A DNA stretch of 64,000 nucleotides from Diphasiastrum complanatum (Eukaryota > Streptophyta > Lycopodiopsida > Lycopodiales > Lycopodiaceae): assembly GCA_029204225.1 (NCBI GenBank), contig CM055111.1:22339355-22403354 (forward strand). The letters are read 5' to 3'. The notes under the pieces were generated by a model, which saw nothing but the letters and a program-made list of their open reading frames with translations, was not told the DNA's origin and searched no databases. Positions 10,441 through 24,341 of this stretch are shown here, one piece after another. The position numbers were made by a program, and so were the translations under genes. The number at the start of each line of letters is the position of its first letter. Position 1 is the stretch's first letter.

Positions 10441-12332
10441 ATGATCCATTCATTGACCTTCCAAGTGATGAACATGAGGATACATCTCAAGATACTACTA
10501 CTCAACCTCAAGAGACATGTTGGAGAGGTACAGACACACCTTTTGGTGCAAGAAGGATTGAAGTTACAGGTGACAAACGCAAGGAGAAGGATGTACCGTG
10601 GGATACATTTTCACCAGGAAGCCGATCACCTGACAAGAAGCTCCCTAAGTGGTTTGAGAGATTGTTGGAGAGCCGCAACATGGATGACTTTCCAAGATCA
10701 TCTAGCCAGAGAGAGCTACGAAGATCAACAAGAGAGAAGACACAACCTGAAAGGTATGAAACAAATTATGCTCTCTTATCTAGCATTATTCAAAGCAAAG
10801 AACCTTCGACTTATGGTGAAGCGAAGGATGATGACATTTGGGTCAAGGCCATGGGAGAGGAGATGGAGTCAATTGCTAAGCATAGCACATGGGACTTAGT
10901 AGAACCACCAGTTGGCAAGAAATCCATTGGTTGAAAATGGGTATACAGGACTAAGTACCATGCAGATGGAAGTATAACAAAGCACAAGGCAAGATTGGTG
11001 ATCAAAGGGTATGCACAAAGTAAAGGCATCGACTATGAGGAGACCTTTGTGCCAATATGTAAGTGGAGTACTCTATGCCTACTTGTTGCTTTAGCTTCAC
11101 ATTTTGGTTGGCCTTTGCATCAAATGGATGTGAAATCTGCTTTTCTAAATGGTGAGTTAGAAGAAGAGGTGTTCATGGATCAACCTGAATGCTTTGTAGC
11201 GAAGGGATAGGAAAATAAAGTATGTCGCTTGAAGAAAGCGCTTTATGGACTTAAACATGCACCGCGTGCGTGGTATAGCTAGATTGATGCCTACTTTCAT
11301 TCAAAGGGGATGATGAGAACACATTCTGATCCAAATCTATATGTCTTATGCTTTGATGGTATGGTTGCTTTGATTGCTCTTTATGTTGATGACTTGATTA
11401 TTATGGGAAATAATCAAGAGATGATAGATATGATCAAGAAAGACCTCATGGAACAGTTCAAGATGACAAATCTCAACCTGATGCATTATTGCCTTGGAGT
11501 AGAGGTGTGGCAAAAAGGACATGAAGTGGGTTTAACACAGGTGAAATATGTCAAAGAGTTGCTGCACAAGTTTAGGTTGCAAGATTGCAAACCAGTGAAT
11601 ACTCATATTGAACCAGGTAAAAAGCTTTCTAAGCTTGATGAGTCAAAGTCATTTGATGCTACGGTGTATAGGCAGTTAGTAGGGAGCTTGATTTACCTTA
11701 CCATGACTAGACCAGATATATGCTATGTTGTTGGTATTGTAAGTCAGTTTGTGGCAGCACCCATGGAAACACATTGGAAGGTAGCTAAACGCATTTTGTG
11801 TTATGTGAAAGGCACTTCAGATTATGGCTTGATTTACAGGAAGCATGATGGTTTACCTGAGTTGTGTGGCTATGTGGATGCGGATTGGGGAGGTGACTAT
11901 GATGATCGTAGATCCACCGCAGGGTATGTATTCCAGTTTTGTGGTAGTTGCTTTTCCTGGTCTAGTAAGAAGCAAAGTACAATTGCTCTATCCACCACAA
12001 AAGCAGAGTATAAGGCAATGTGTAGTGCAGCACAAGAAGCTATATGGTTGAGACAAATCTTGGAAGAAGTTGGCATGAAGCAGAAAAATCCCATGACATT
12101 ACATAGCGACAGTCAGAGTGGCATTCAGCTAGCAAATAATCTAGTGTTCCATGCGAGAACCAAACACATTGAGATTCAGTATCACTTTATACATGAGAGG
12201 CTGCTGAGTTGTGAAATTTATGTTGTTCATTGTAGCACAGAAGAACAACTAGCTGATATTTTCACTAAGCCACTTGTTGGAGAAAAGTTTGATAAGTTTA
12301 GATCAAAGCTTTCTGTACTTACAGTTTGTTGA
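10441..12332 (+). pseudogene. linker, reverse transcriptase and RNase H remnant of the 6.1-12.6 kb Copia
   Basis: The linker (10441-10760) is followed by the RT start (KWVYRTKYHADGS), the DVKSAFLNGELEEEV motif, the catalytic YVDD at 11382-11393, and RNase H (DADWGGDYDDRRSTAGY, then ALSTTKAEY, then ARTKHIEIQYHFI, ending DIFTKPL). Stops at 10932, 11208 and 11281 break RT. The last 340 codons (11310-12332) are open. The linker segment has a second copy inside another element at 49045-49388. Confidence 0.92.
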
Positions 12333-12386
12333 CTTTAAAGCTATGTATATGACTGTATAAAAAGTAGACTCTGCTTTAAGGGAGAG

Positions 12387-12647
12387 AGTTAGAATCTGTG
12401 TTACTGTACTGTGGGTCCTATCAGTTGATAAGGATCAGTTGGCCTCGCCACGAGGCAAGTCGACGGGATACGCGTCCCGCCAATGGCAGCCTGGGTCATG
12501 CATGGGTTGTCTGAGTGAACAACTATATGTACAGTGTAATTTCATTTTGAGAAATACAGTTGCTATGTGAGCTTGCTGTGGAGAGTGTTTTCTGTCTGTG
12601 TTACTGTGTAGCATGATCTGTGTTCCTGTTCGAAGCAAATTCGAAGT
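12387..12647 (+). repeat. 3' LTR of the 6.1-12.6 kb Copia
   Basis: 261 bp, matched to the 5' LTR. It is preceded by the polypurine tract AAGGGAGAG (12378-12386) and begins AGTTAGAATC. It ends AATTCGAAGT and is followed by GTCAT (12648-12652). Confidence 0.88.
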
Positions 12648-12652
12648 GTCAT

Positions 12653-14738
12653 GGCACTCATTCTATTTTTTTTTGGGTTTGCTCAATCTATGTATGGTAG
12701 TTGCCGTCCTTATTTTTCAAATCTTGTCCATCTATTTTTTCTCCTAAGGGATGTAAGCATTTGAAGATAACGGTTGATCATTGATTTTAAATGCTTAATG
12801 ATACCTGTCCTCTTCTTTTTTGAGTTTGCTCAATCTAGTTGGCACTCTTCTTTTTTCAATTCTTGTCATCTCTCTTTTCCCCAAAGAGGTGATGTTACAC
12901 AATATTCATCAAGCTAATTAGAAGAAATTATGGAATTATAGAATATTTTTGTATCGAGAACATATTTAGTTCTATACCTCGAAAGCCCAAATTTTGCACA
13001 GTATTTGCAAGGGAGTCAATTCAAGACCAATATAAAACTTCATAACATACTTTGCGCTAAAACTTAGAGTAATCTCTTCTTGGTAGGTAGAGGCCCAAAG
13101 CTCGAAAAAATAACTAGTACACTTAGATAGAGAGATCTTTTCCTAATTGGGAAATGCCCGAGACCCGAGGAAGTAATTGGTATCATGAGTCTTTGAATAA
13201 ATTGAAGTTTATGGTTAGTACCATTTATGATTCTTGGCAAATTTTGGTAGTTGGAGGGTTTTATATTGAAAAACCTTTGAGTTGGAGAGTTTTGAAAACA
13301 ACAATTTTTAAAAATCTACATCATTCCAAAATGTCGGAGGCAAACTTGAGACTGGAGAGGAAGTTTTTATAGCAAGTGAATCTAGTGGACCAAAGTCTGA
13401 TAATGAGAGCAGGTCATTGTAGCCTTAACATGAGGATGTCATCAAGGCAATCATTGTGCCACTAAGATGAGTGGGTCAGAAGCATCTTCAAACCATCATG
13501 TTTGGAAAAGGTGGAGGTGGTGGTTGAACTTGGTTGTACAAGAGGATGGTATGAGACTGTAGTGGTAGGTAATTGGCAGCTGCAATCCATTCTTTGGGAA
13601 ATTGGGATCTACTTTGTTTCACATAATACTTTCCTCACTTTCTAACTGCCTGGAACTTAGTGCATGCAGGCATGTACCTCCTTGTATCTGGCCACACTGC
13701 AACTGCCTAGATTCCTGCTCTGTTTCTTTATTTCTTTGGCTCAAACAGATGTTTTCTTCTTGTCTTTCCTAGTTTATCTTGGATGATTCAGACTGTTTCC
13801 AGTACGGATGTTGAGACAGTCTTTGGGGAATATGGAATCTGACAAGGATAGTGGAAGCTCACTTTTAAGACCATGTGCATTGTGTTCTTCTCATCAAACC
13901 TTCAACCATACGTCATGCAAAGGTTCGACTTCCACCCAGTTTCTAAAGATGAGAAATGGATGAACCTTTATAAGAATGGGCGGCACATGTAAAATTGCCT
14001 TTTGTTCTCCTTTTCCACAATTTCTTTTAGCTATATTGATCTGTCTTTTTCCGTGTGAAGGTTTTAAAATAGAAGGAACTGTGGGTATAAACTTACTATA
14101 AATCAACAGCAAGAGAATTCTGAGCTAAATTCGGCTATATTTGAACTCTTGTTTTCAGCTTAAAACTCCCTGGGTTTGCACTCATTGCCTGTTTGAGCTG
14201 AGATTTGAAGTGCGTCTAAACTTGGCGCTCATTGCCTGCTTTCAGCTGATGTCTGAGGGGGGTTTGCCACATACATGATTTTGGGCTTGCATTCGGTTGC
14301 TTTCGGCATTGGGCAACGCTTGGAAGGATCGCAGTCTTGAGCTATGATGTCAGAGCCCAATTGAAGCAATCACTTGCTGGAGAGAGCTGCAGGAAATGAT
14401 TGACACTCTTTCACTGCCAGCGGCAAAGGTAAGAAAGGCTTTAGACAATTCTGACTCCCCTATCCACACATGGAAATGGCAGAGCATTGAGCGCACCATG
14501 AAGCATCTGGCAATGCACTGAGCTGGCTGCTACTCGCAGGCCCTAAAAAAGCTTGAACAGCTATAGTCTGACCTACAAATGGAAACAAGCTGAAGAGAAG
14601 CTTCTCCCGTGGCATGGCGTAGTAGTACGCCCCTGCAGGAGAGAACTGCTGCTACACTTACGTCAACTTTTATCTATACAAGGATCGTGATTCTATTGGA
14701 CTAACAATCTAAAAGCCCAATAGTTTGCACTAACGACA
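12653..14738. other. region upstream of the kinesin gene, no gene recognised
   Basis: Two imperfect copies of a block containing GTTTGCTCAATCTA sit at about 12656-12750 and 12810-12893. The open frame at 13154-13372 has no recognised content. A consensus splice donor (CAAAG/GTAAGA) at 14428/14429 could end an untranslated first exon of the kinesin gene, but I cannot show an acceptor that pairs with it. Confidence 0.5.
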
Positions 14739-16850
14739 ATGTTTCTTTCACATTATGAAACCACAGAGGTAAACCAAATCCATCAGTTCCTGCTGGAGCA
14801 TGGAGAGTCAGTTCAATCTCTGCCTGGCTCAAAATCACATGATACATTTACTTGGGCTGAACCTTTGAAGGCAATAGGCTCAGACGTCTCTGCACAATTA
14901 AGTGATGGACCTGGCATCAATCCCAATGAAACCCAAGGTACCAAAAACAGAGAATATTGGCAGAAGGTGCTCCAGGGGCTTGAAGGTGCAAATTAGAAGC
15001 CTGACTGTCAAACAAACAATAATTTTGCAGTTTTATATTTGCTGGTTCTGTTCACATCTAAATCGTATCCAATCTTCCTGGCAGACGAGCTTGTTGCATT
15101 GAAGTGTCACTATGAAGCCGTGCAAGCGGAGCGTAAAGACACGTTAAACAAGCTTTTAGATCTGAAAGGTACATTTCGAAATTGAGCTTGCGTGTGACAA
15201 TTATGAATAATAGTAGCCACTTTATTAACTAGATCGGCCTATTTGTAGCGACCAATATAATTATGGAGTGGAATAAGTTTCCATGATGTTGTGACAGCTG
15301 CTTATATAAGAAAACAGTTTCTTGCTGCAAACTTGAATTTCTTGCTGGAAACCAAATGACCCATCTGCTCTGTATTGCAGAAAATATCCGAATCTTTTGT
15401 AGAATGAGACCATTTCTCCCAAATGATCGATGGCCTCTATTAGGTCCCATCTTGATACCAGAGACTGCTACAATTCATACATTGAAGTGTGGACAGAAGA
15501 GGAATTTTCAGCTTGATAAGGTCTTCTTACCGGACTCATCACAAGGTATTTATCTTGCTTCTAGGCAGATTTCGCAAAAAGTTAATCTACTATGAAGATT
15601 CCACTCAAAACCATGCGAACTCACTGCTTCTTGTTTTATAACTTACTTTCCACAGATGAAGTTTTCTCTGAGATAGGGCCTCTTGTTCGGTCGGCCATAG
15701 AAGGTCAAAACGTGTGCATATTTGCATACGGGCAAACAGGATCTGGAAAAACTTTTACCATGGTATGCATATTGTTCTTTTGTCTCACTCAGGGACTGAT
15801 TTCCTTTCCCCGTCAGACTGCATTTTGGTATAAATGCAGTTACAGACTTTATCAACTTAGTATAAATTCATCTCCAATTCTTACAAGTTATTGAAGCTCG
15901 TGGGATAGAAGGAAATTTGAGTTTTTGAGTTAAAATCTTCTTGTCCAATCATAGAAGCTTGCATTCTTGTCAGGAGGGTACCAAGGACCATCCTGGAATT
16001 GTGCCTCGTGCTCTTCAGCAAGTTTTTCTTGAAGCTTCTCTCGACAGTGTTGCAGTCTTCAGTATAACATTCAGTATGCTTGAAATTTACAGAGGACAGC
16101 TAAGAGACTTACTTGTGAAAAGTAGTGGCAAGATGCCTCAGTCTGGAGTGAACTGGTAATGGAATGCTGCTTATCTCATTGAGTAGATATATATCTCATA
16201 TCAATTTGTTACATGATGTGTACGGGATCAAGACTGTGTTTGTGTGAGCAATTTACTTGATGGCTTAGAAAAATTGCATTCTGACAAAGATAAGTTGAAT
16301 ATCAGTACTCTGTCAATTCAGATGGGTGCAAGTGGATCTGTGGAGGTTGAGAATTTGACTCAAGTGCGCATCGAAAGCCCAACTGAAGCACTTCATCTGT
16401 ATGAGAAAGGGGCCAGTTTGAGGTCAACTGCATGGACAAACTCCAATGAAACATCAAGCAGATCTCATTGGTAAATGGGTCAATCTTTTGCTTTAGATCA
16501 GCCCAACTATTTGTTACAAACACCTTAAGATCTGAAGCAAGAGTATTTCATTGAAGATAGTGCTTCTACATCCCTTCAAAACATGAATTGGATTATTCAT
16601 AGCATATAGATACATTTTTTCTTCTTTCTTACAGCTTGCTGAGAATAATGATCGAGAAAAACCATGGTCAAAGAGGACTTAAAACCATGAACAAGCTGTG
16701 GTTGATCGATCTTGGAGGCAGTGAAAGATTGTTAAAAACAAAAGCTCAAGGTCAGACTCTAGAAGAGGGAAAAGCTATAAACATGTCTTTGTCCGCATTG
16801 GGTGACGTCATCAGTGCCTTACACAGAAAAAAACATCATGTTCCTTACAG

Positions 16851-16936
<86 letters not shown>

Positions 16937-18966
16937 ATATACATATATGTATGTATATGTCATAGATGCACAGAAACGCGTTTCTGAGGGCAAATGTTTC
17001 AGAAAATGCGTTTCTCCTCCCAGAATCGTACTAAAATTTATTTATTTTTTTTGGAAAAATAGCTTATGGCTGAAATTTTTTTAGGGGATCAATGGTCAAA
17101 CCAGCGTTTTGCCTCTCAGAAGTGCACTAGATGGGGCACAAATAGATCTTATTTTCAACAACTATTTGGTTGTTATTTGCCTTGGTTTTCAATAAATGCT
17201 TAGGGGGTAGCCCCCCGGTGGGGGGTTTGGGGGGCAACGCCCCCCAGCGGCAGGGTCCGGGGGCTGCCGGTAGATCCCGGCCCCGACGATAAAGGCCTCT
17301 TCATGATTTGGCCTTCCAACTCCCTGAGCGAAAACACACTACTGGGACCATCTGTGATCGTAACGAACAGGCTAGAGGTTAGTTTTGAATTTTTATCCTT
17401 GACAGAATCCAACATGGATTAATGCACCTGAACTAGACCATCCTACACCCGAAACAGTTGACAAACTACACGGTAATAATGCTCTTAATTAGAGCTTTCA
17501 TCTGATACCCATATTGCCCAAAAAATACCAAATTTAAAAAAAAAAAAGCCTTTTCTAGAATTTTTTTGAAATTTTCATAAACACGTTTCTGAACCGCGAT
17601 TCTGAAACGCATTTCAGAAACGCAGTGCATCTATGGTATATGTATACATACATATACACGTACACATATGTATAAATAGATATACTTGAATTTTCCTCAA
17701 TATCTGCAAAGGAGAGATGCTAGTCTCAAACTAGTTCATGTTTTTTGCAGGAATAGCAAACTGACTCAAGTTCTTCAAGATTCACTAGGTATGAGAACGA
17801 CCTGTAATAGTATATGTGGTAAACGCAATAGATTGATCTTGTTTGAATTTGACAACTTTTTTTGTTGTTATCAAAGTTTGTCTTTACTCGATGTAACAAA
17901 CTGATCATTTGAGAATCTGCAGCTCGGAGTTCAAAAACTTTGATGCTGGTGCATATAAGTCCAAAGGAGGATGATCTTGGAGAAACAATTTGTTCTCTTG
18001 GGTTTGCTTCCAGAGCAAGATCCATCCACTTGGGACATGAGCTTTCTTCGGTTAGTGGGTCACTTCACAACTTGTTCATTTTTCAAGAGTTTAAAAAGGA
18101 TTTCCTTCTTGTGTTTTAGGCTGTCATGAGTAATTATTATGCATCATCATGGTGCACTAGGCAGAGTACATTTTTCTATGAAATGATTGGAGTGCAATAA
18201 TGGTGACAGAGAAATATGGCGTAGTAGACTGTAGTTTGCATCCTCTTTCTTCACTTCAAGGTGTGAAGGTCTTCCATTAGTGCACATGGGAAGAAGCGTA
18301 CAAAAAATAACGGTAACAACATATAGTAGTAACCAAGCAGATCTTGCTCTTTTTCAGGAGGCTGTTCAACAAAGAGAAGTTGGCATTGCTGAGCTTGTTA
18401 AGTCTTCTAAGAATCTTGATGAAAAAATTCAGAACATGAGAGCAGAAATGAAAGTTTTAGAGCAACTCATTCAGAGCAGAAAGCACTTCACTACTGAAGA
18501 TGAAACACTTGAAGAAGAGGAGGCGAGACATCTAATCTTCGATGAAGAAGGTTCAAGAAAAAAGTCCAGCAAATTTCTTGATACCTCTGAATTTAAGCCT
18601 AAATATGTAAGCTCTATTCCAAGATTCATGAACCCAACTCTCAGCAGTTCCTACAAAAAGAGGCTTTCAGTAGATAATCTGCATTCAGCTGGCCCGGACA
18701 ACAAGATTAGGAGGAGAAGACACAGTTTCTCATGTGTAGCAGATACGGGCATGAAAGAGACGGAGGCCGTAAAATCATCTAGAACTCAAAAAGTGAAAAC
18801 AGATGACACAAGAAAAGGTGAAGGAAAGCAGCAGTACAAGCAGAAGCTGAACACTTCTTCTGCAATTCTTTTTGAAGAGGTAACATTGGATTCGACAGTC
18901 ACAAGGTTTAGTTCTAGAGCAAGAATATTACAGAAAATTGATCTTAATCATTCCTTTTGGAGATAA
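14739..18966 (+). CDS. kinesin-14 family motor protein, ten coding exons
   Basis: Exons by GT/AG and phase: 14739-14985, 15085-15168, 15381-15545, 15656-15762, 15974-16155, 16249-16470, 16635-16850, 17751-17788, 17923-18050, 18358-18966. They sum to 1998 bp, 665 residues, without a stop. The motor domain follows a kinesin-14 type neck ([11 protein letters not shown] from about residue 111), so the protein is expected to walk toward microtubule minus ends. P-loop GQTGSGKT is at 191-198, switch I NETSSRSH at 328-335, switch II DLGGSE at 361-366, and [17 protein letters not shown] spans exons 7-8. The DLGGSE form and the tail (IPRFMNPT, then RRRRHSFS) resemble the plant KIN-14 group that includes KIN14R/S/T-like proteins. 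The tail starts with a predicted coiled coil (about 464-510). ATG 14739 is the first Met after an in-frame stop; upstream exons cannot be excluded. The weakest acceptor is that of exon 6. Confidence 0.9.
16853..16932. repeat. (TC)40 microsatellite in kinesin intron 7
   Basis: An uninterrupted TC dinucleotide run of about 80 bp starts three bases after the exon 7 donor. It gives long false open frames of Ser-Leu or Arg-Glu repeats in other frames. Confidence 0.98.
16961..17635. mobile_element. hAT-like non-autonomous DNA element in kinesin intron 7
   Basis: 675 bp with perfect 11-bp terminal inverted repeats CATAGATGCAC / GTGCATCTATG, flanked by the 8-bp direct repeat GTATATGT (16953-16960 and 17636-17643). 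Subterminal sequences hold several copies of GAAACGCGTTTCTG-like palindromes on both sides, a common hAT feature. No transposase frame is present. Caution: the flanks are themselves TA/TG-rich, so the 8-bp match could partly be chance. A very GC-rich segment lies inside at about 17203-17290. Confidence 0.7.
17203..17290 (+). repeat. GC-rich inverted/G-run segment inside the intronic element
   Basis: It contains GGGGGG and CCCCCC runs in alternation (for example GGTGGGGGGTTTGGGGGGC, then CGCCCCCCAGCG, then CCGGGGGCTGCCGG) in an otherwise AT-rich intron. It can fold as a hairpin and has enough G-runs for quadruplex structure. It is the most GC-rich stretch I noticed in the window. Confidence 0.7.
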
Positions 18967-19735
18967 AATAAATGCACAGAAAGTCTTCTCAAGGTGAAGA
19001 GCGTGGTAATATAGACAGTTATGTTTGCCCAGGCCAATACAACTGTGTCAAAAGTCTTTCACTAACGCGCCTGTCTGTCCTAATCTGGAAAGCAAAAAAA
19101 AAATATTGGATGCCCTGAAAGCTTTCCATATCTAGTCCAAAGCAAATTTGATACATGAAGTAATCTCAAAGTTGATAAATCTATCTCTCTACATATAAAA
19201 AAGAGAATTAAACATGTTTCTATATTACCCATAAATGATTCTGTCAGCTTCAGATATCCATTTTTTTCTGGGATACGGAAGTAGCAATTGCAGGTAGACA
19301 ACATACATAAATTGCTTGATTCTACTTACAACTATGATCTTGCAAACACAAGCCAGATGAAGATTGTTACTGCATCTAGCATTCATAATTACCGAGGCAT
19401 CAGCCATATAATATTCTAAATTCAGATCTAGTCATTTGATCGATTGTGACAGTAACCAATGTATCAACAAATTGCCCATGTTATCAAAAAATGTGTCATA
19501 TTTTCAAAAGTTTTGTCAAATGACTTTTATAGCGGCCAAAAAATCCTGGATACTGCAAATTCATTACATTTCTAACGATATACTATTGTGCCTATCATGT
19601 ATATCCATATCAACCAATCAACAACCAGAACTTTGTATTGTACAGCGGTCCATGGAATCATACATATTACCCAATCCATCGCAAAAGTCATGGCATATAG
19701 TATGCGAAAAACCCTATTGTACTATGGAAGGAGCC
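18967..19735. other. kinesin 3' flank, nothing recognised
   Basis: Presumed 3' untranslated and intergenic DNA. The open frame at 19436-19867 runs through a palindrome and has no recognisable domain. Confidence 0.5.
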
Positions 19736-19853
19736 GGGCACAAGCCATTATGCCCGGTAAGGATTTGCAAAAAATTTTGGGCCCTTTTTTGGGCGAGGCC
19801 CGAAGGGTCCAAAAAATTCTGCAAATACTTACCGGGCATAATGGTCTGTGCCC
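19736..19853. repeat. fold-back (MITE-like) palindrome
   Basis: 118 bp with imperfect inverted arms of about 50 bp around a short loop near 19790-19800. The core CCATTATGCCCGGTAAG is perfectly repeated in inverse orientation, and the arms start with GGGCACA and end with TGTGCCC. No target duplication is obvious. The motif TACCGGGCATAA recurs at about 28036. Confidence 0.75.
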
Positions 19854-20363
19854 AACGCCTTGCGTAATGGACACTTTGACTTTTTTACATGTCCTTTATG
19901 AAGCATAATCAGCCCTTTGACTTTTTTGACCAGTAAAAAACTGCCACATGGCTTGACGCCTGACGCGCAGGTTGAAAAGCGCACCAATTTTTTTTTTAAG
20001 AGAACAGATGAGTATTCTGCTTTTTAATCTATCCAAAAAATGGGCAAAATAGTCATCAAGTATCCATTACGTATTGGTGATATTGCACTTGTCATAACAA
20101 GGAATAGCTCTTGACTAGTTAGGGTACTAAATGGTCCAATCAATGTAGGAGATGACAACTCAATGGACCAATCAAATTTAGAGGTGCTATGTAAGAGATC
20201 CAATCATTTCACTTGCTTTACTACTCTTGGATCTAGAACCACTATATAGAGGAGCTCTCTCTTTGTACATAAAGGAAGTTGAGAGTTAATGCAATTTTGT
20301 TCACATACATTTTTTGGTCTATTCTCTCTCTACCCGAGTGTGTGCATATCTCTCTCTACCCTA

Positions 20364-20556
20364 GAGCAACATGCTTGGTTATGTCTCTCGTACATGTGGA
20401 TGTGCAAAACAAGCTTGTGTCTTTGGATGATCATAACTTTTGTTGTAGATGAGCCCTTGATGTACGAGAGCAACATGCTTGGTTTTGCCTCTTGTACATG
20501 TGGATGTGCAAAACAAGCTTGTGTCTTTGGATGATCATAACTTTTGTTGTAGATGA
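20364..20556. repeat. tandem duplication, period 104 bp
   Basis: Two units start GAGCAACATGCTTGGTT at 20364 and 20468 and share about 89 bp with three or four differences; the intervening 15 bp are unique. Both units include the GATGATCATAACTTTTGTTG block, part of which is repeated a third time downstream. Confidence 0.9.
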
Positions 20557-21256
20557 TCATAACTCTTGCCTTGATTCAAAACTTGATAAATAGTCCTTGA
20601 AAATCCGACTTGATCTATCATAGATGCATCTGTGAGTGCTGGAATACAAGGTCTAAGGGGCATTTCAATGGTGCCTAGGGTAATTTAGGAAAGGACCACC
20701 TTGCAGAGAAAAGCCTTTTCAAATAATCATTTTTGCGATCATTTTGGTTACATCAATGGAACAAGTATGACATTTTGTGTGTATAAGCCCATCTTGAAGA
20801 GCCCAACAGTAGTTAGTATGTTAGGCCCCAATTCGGCATCCTGCGTGTATAAGTCCAACTTGTGGTGCCAATAGTTATTAGGGGCAAGAAAATAATTTTG
20901 GCAAGTCTCAAGGTCTAAACTTAGACTTAAAAAGGTATGCCAAAGTCAAAGTCAAAGTCAAGCTTCCAAAAAGGAACTTGCATTGTATTTTGAGACTTGA
21001 AATGTCTTGTCCCATAAGTAAATGTGGAAAGGAAACTCCACAAGCTTCTACATAAGGAAGTCCATTGTATGTAATTTCCATCATTAATGCAAGAGAGCTA
21101 AGTGATGCTATTTTGGATCCATATGTGCTAAATTTGGTGTTTGACTAATCTTAGTGTGACTTTATGTAGAGTGCATATTTGCTTAAGTTCTTGCTATTTT
21201 AGCCCCTTTTTAGCATGTATGTCTAATCTTTGAATGTTTAGACTTTAGTTGGGCTT

Positions 21257-21258
<2 letters not shown>

Positions 21259-21312
<54 letters not shown>
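21259..21312. repeat. (AG)27 microsatellite
   Basis: Uninterrupted AG run of 54 bp inside the putative Gypsy LTR. Confidence 0.98.
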
Positions 21313-21314
<2 letters not shown>

Positions 21315-21499
21315 TTAAGAGGAAAGTAGAGTTAACGCTATTTGGTTTTGGTTATGTTTCATGGCACTTTGTTGTAAGTTGTAGTTTTTAACCCTTTGTT
21401 TATGCAAGCATCTCCAAGGCTCCTAGGATGGAGCCCTACTTCCCATGCTACAAACGACTTGGAAGAAGGTGGTAGAACCCCTCTTCTTCTTGACAACAT

Positions 21500-21517
21500 T
21501 GGCACCATTGCCGGGGA
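21500..21517 (+). promoter_or_regulatory. primer-binding site, tRNA-Asp type (Gypsy)
   Basis: TGGCACCATTGCCGGGGA differs at two positions from the plant Athila/Tat-type primer site TGGCGCCGTTGCCGGGGA, complementary to tRNA-Asp 3' ends. It lies one base past an LTR-like CA end. Confidence 0.8.

Positions 21518-24341
<2,824 letters not shown>

Larger units (their letters stand above)
6117..12647 (+). mobile_element. complete but decayed Ty1/Copia retrotransposon with both LTRs
   Basis: The order is 5' LTR, primer site, long leader, gag, protease, integrase, RT, RNase H, polypurine tract and 3' LTR. It is bounded by GTCAT duplications. Coding capacity is lost: gag is split by an 877-bp insertion, there is a frameshift before the zinc knuckle, stops at 9481 (expected Trp), 10932 (expected Trp), 11208 and 11281, and the integrase C-terminus is missing, with the frame passing from the end of the integrase core straight into the integrase-RT linker near 10440. 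The LTRs differ by about a dozen substitutions plus a short length change, so the insertion is not recent. The LTR ends are not TG/CA (see findings). Confidence 0.93.
20240..21498 (+). repeat. probable 3' part of a Gypsy-type 5' LTR
   Basis: The segment ends TGACAACA and is followed one base later by a tRNA-Asp-type primer site, so it should be the end of a 5' LTR. A good TATA element (CCACTATATAGAGG, about 20239-20252) is followed by a long transcribed part. The left border is not defined because no matching 3' LTR was found. It contains a 104-bp tandem duplication and an (AG)27 run. Confidence 0.55.

Noticed and set aside
16802-16993. Open frames of repeated Ser-Leu or Arg-Glu in kinesin intron 7
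   Set aside because: They are translations of the (TC)40 run, not proteins.
19436-19908. Overlapping 143- and 106-codon frames
   Set aside because: Both pass through a fold-back repeat and match nothing I recognise; two frames open over the same DNA argues against coding.
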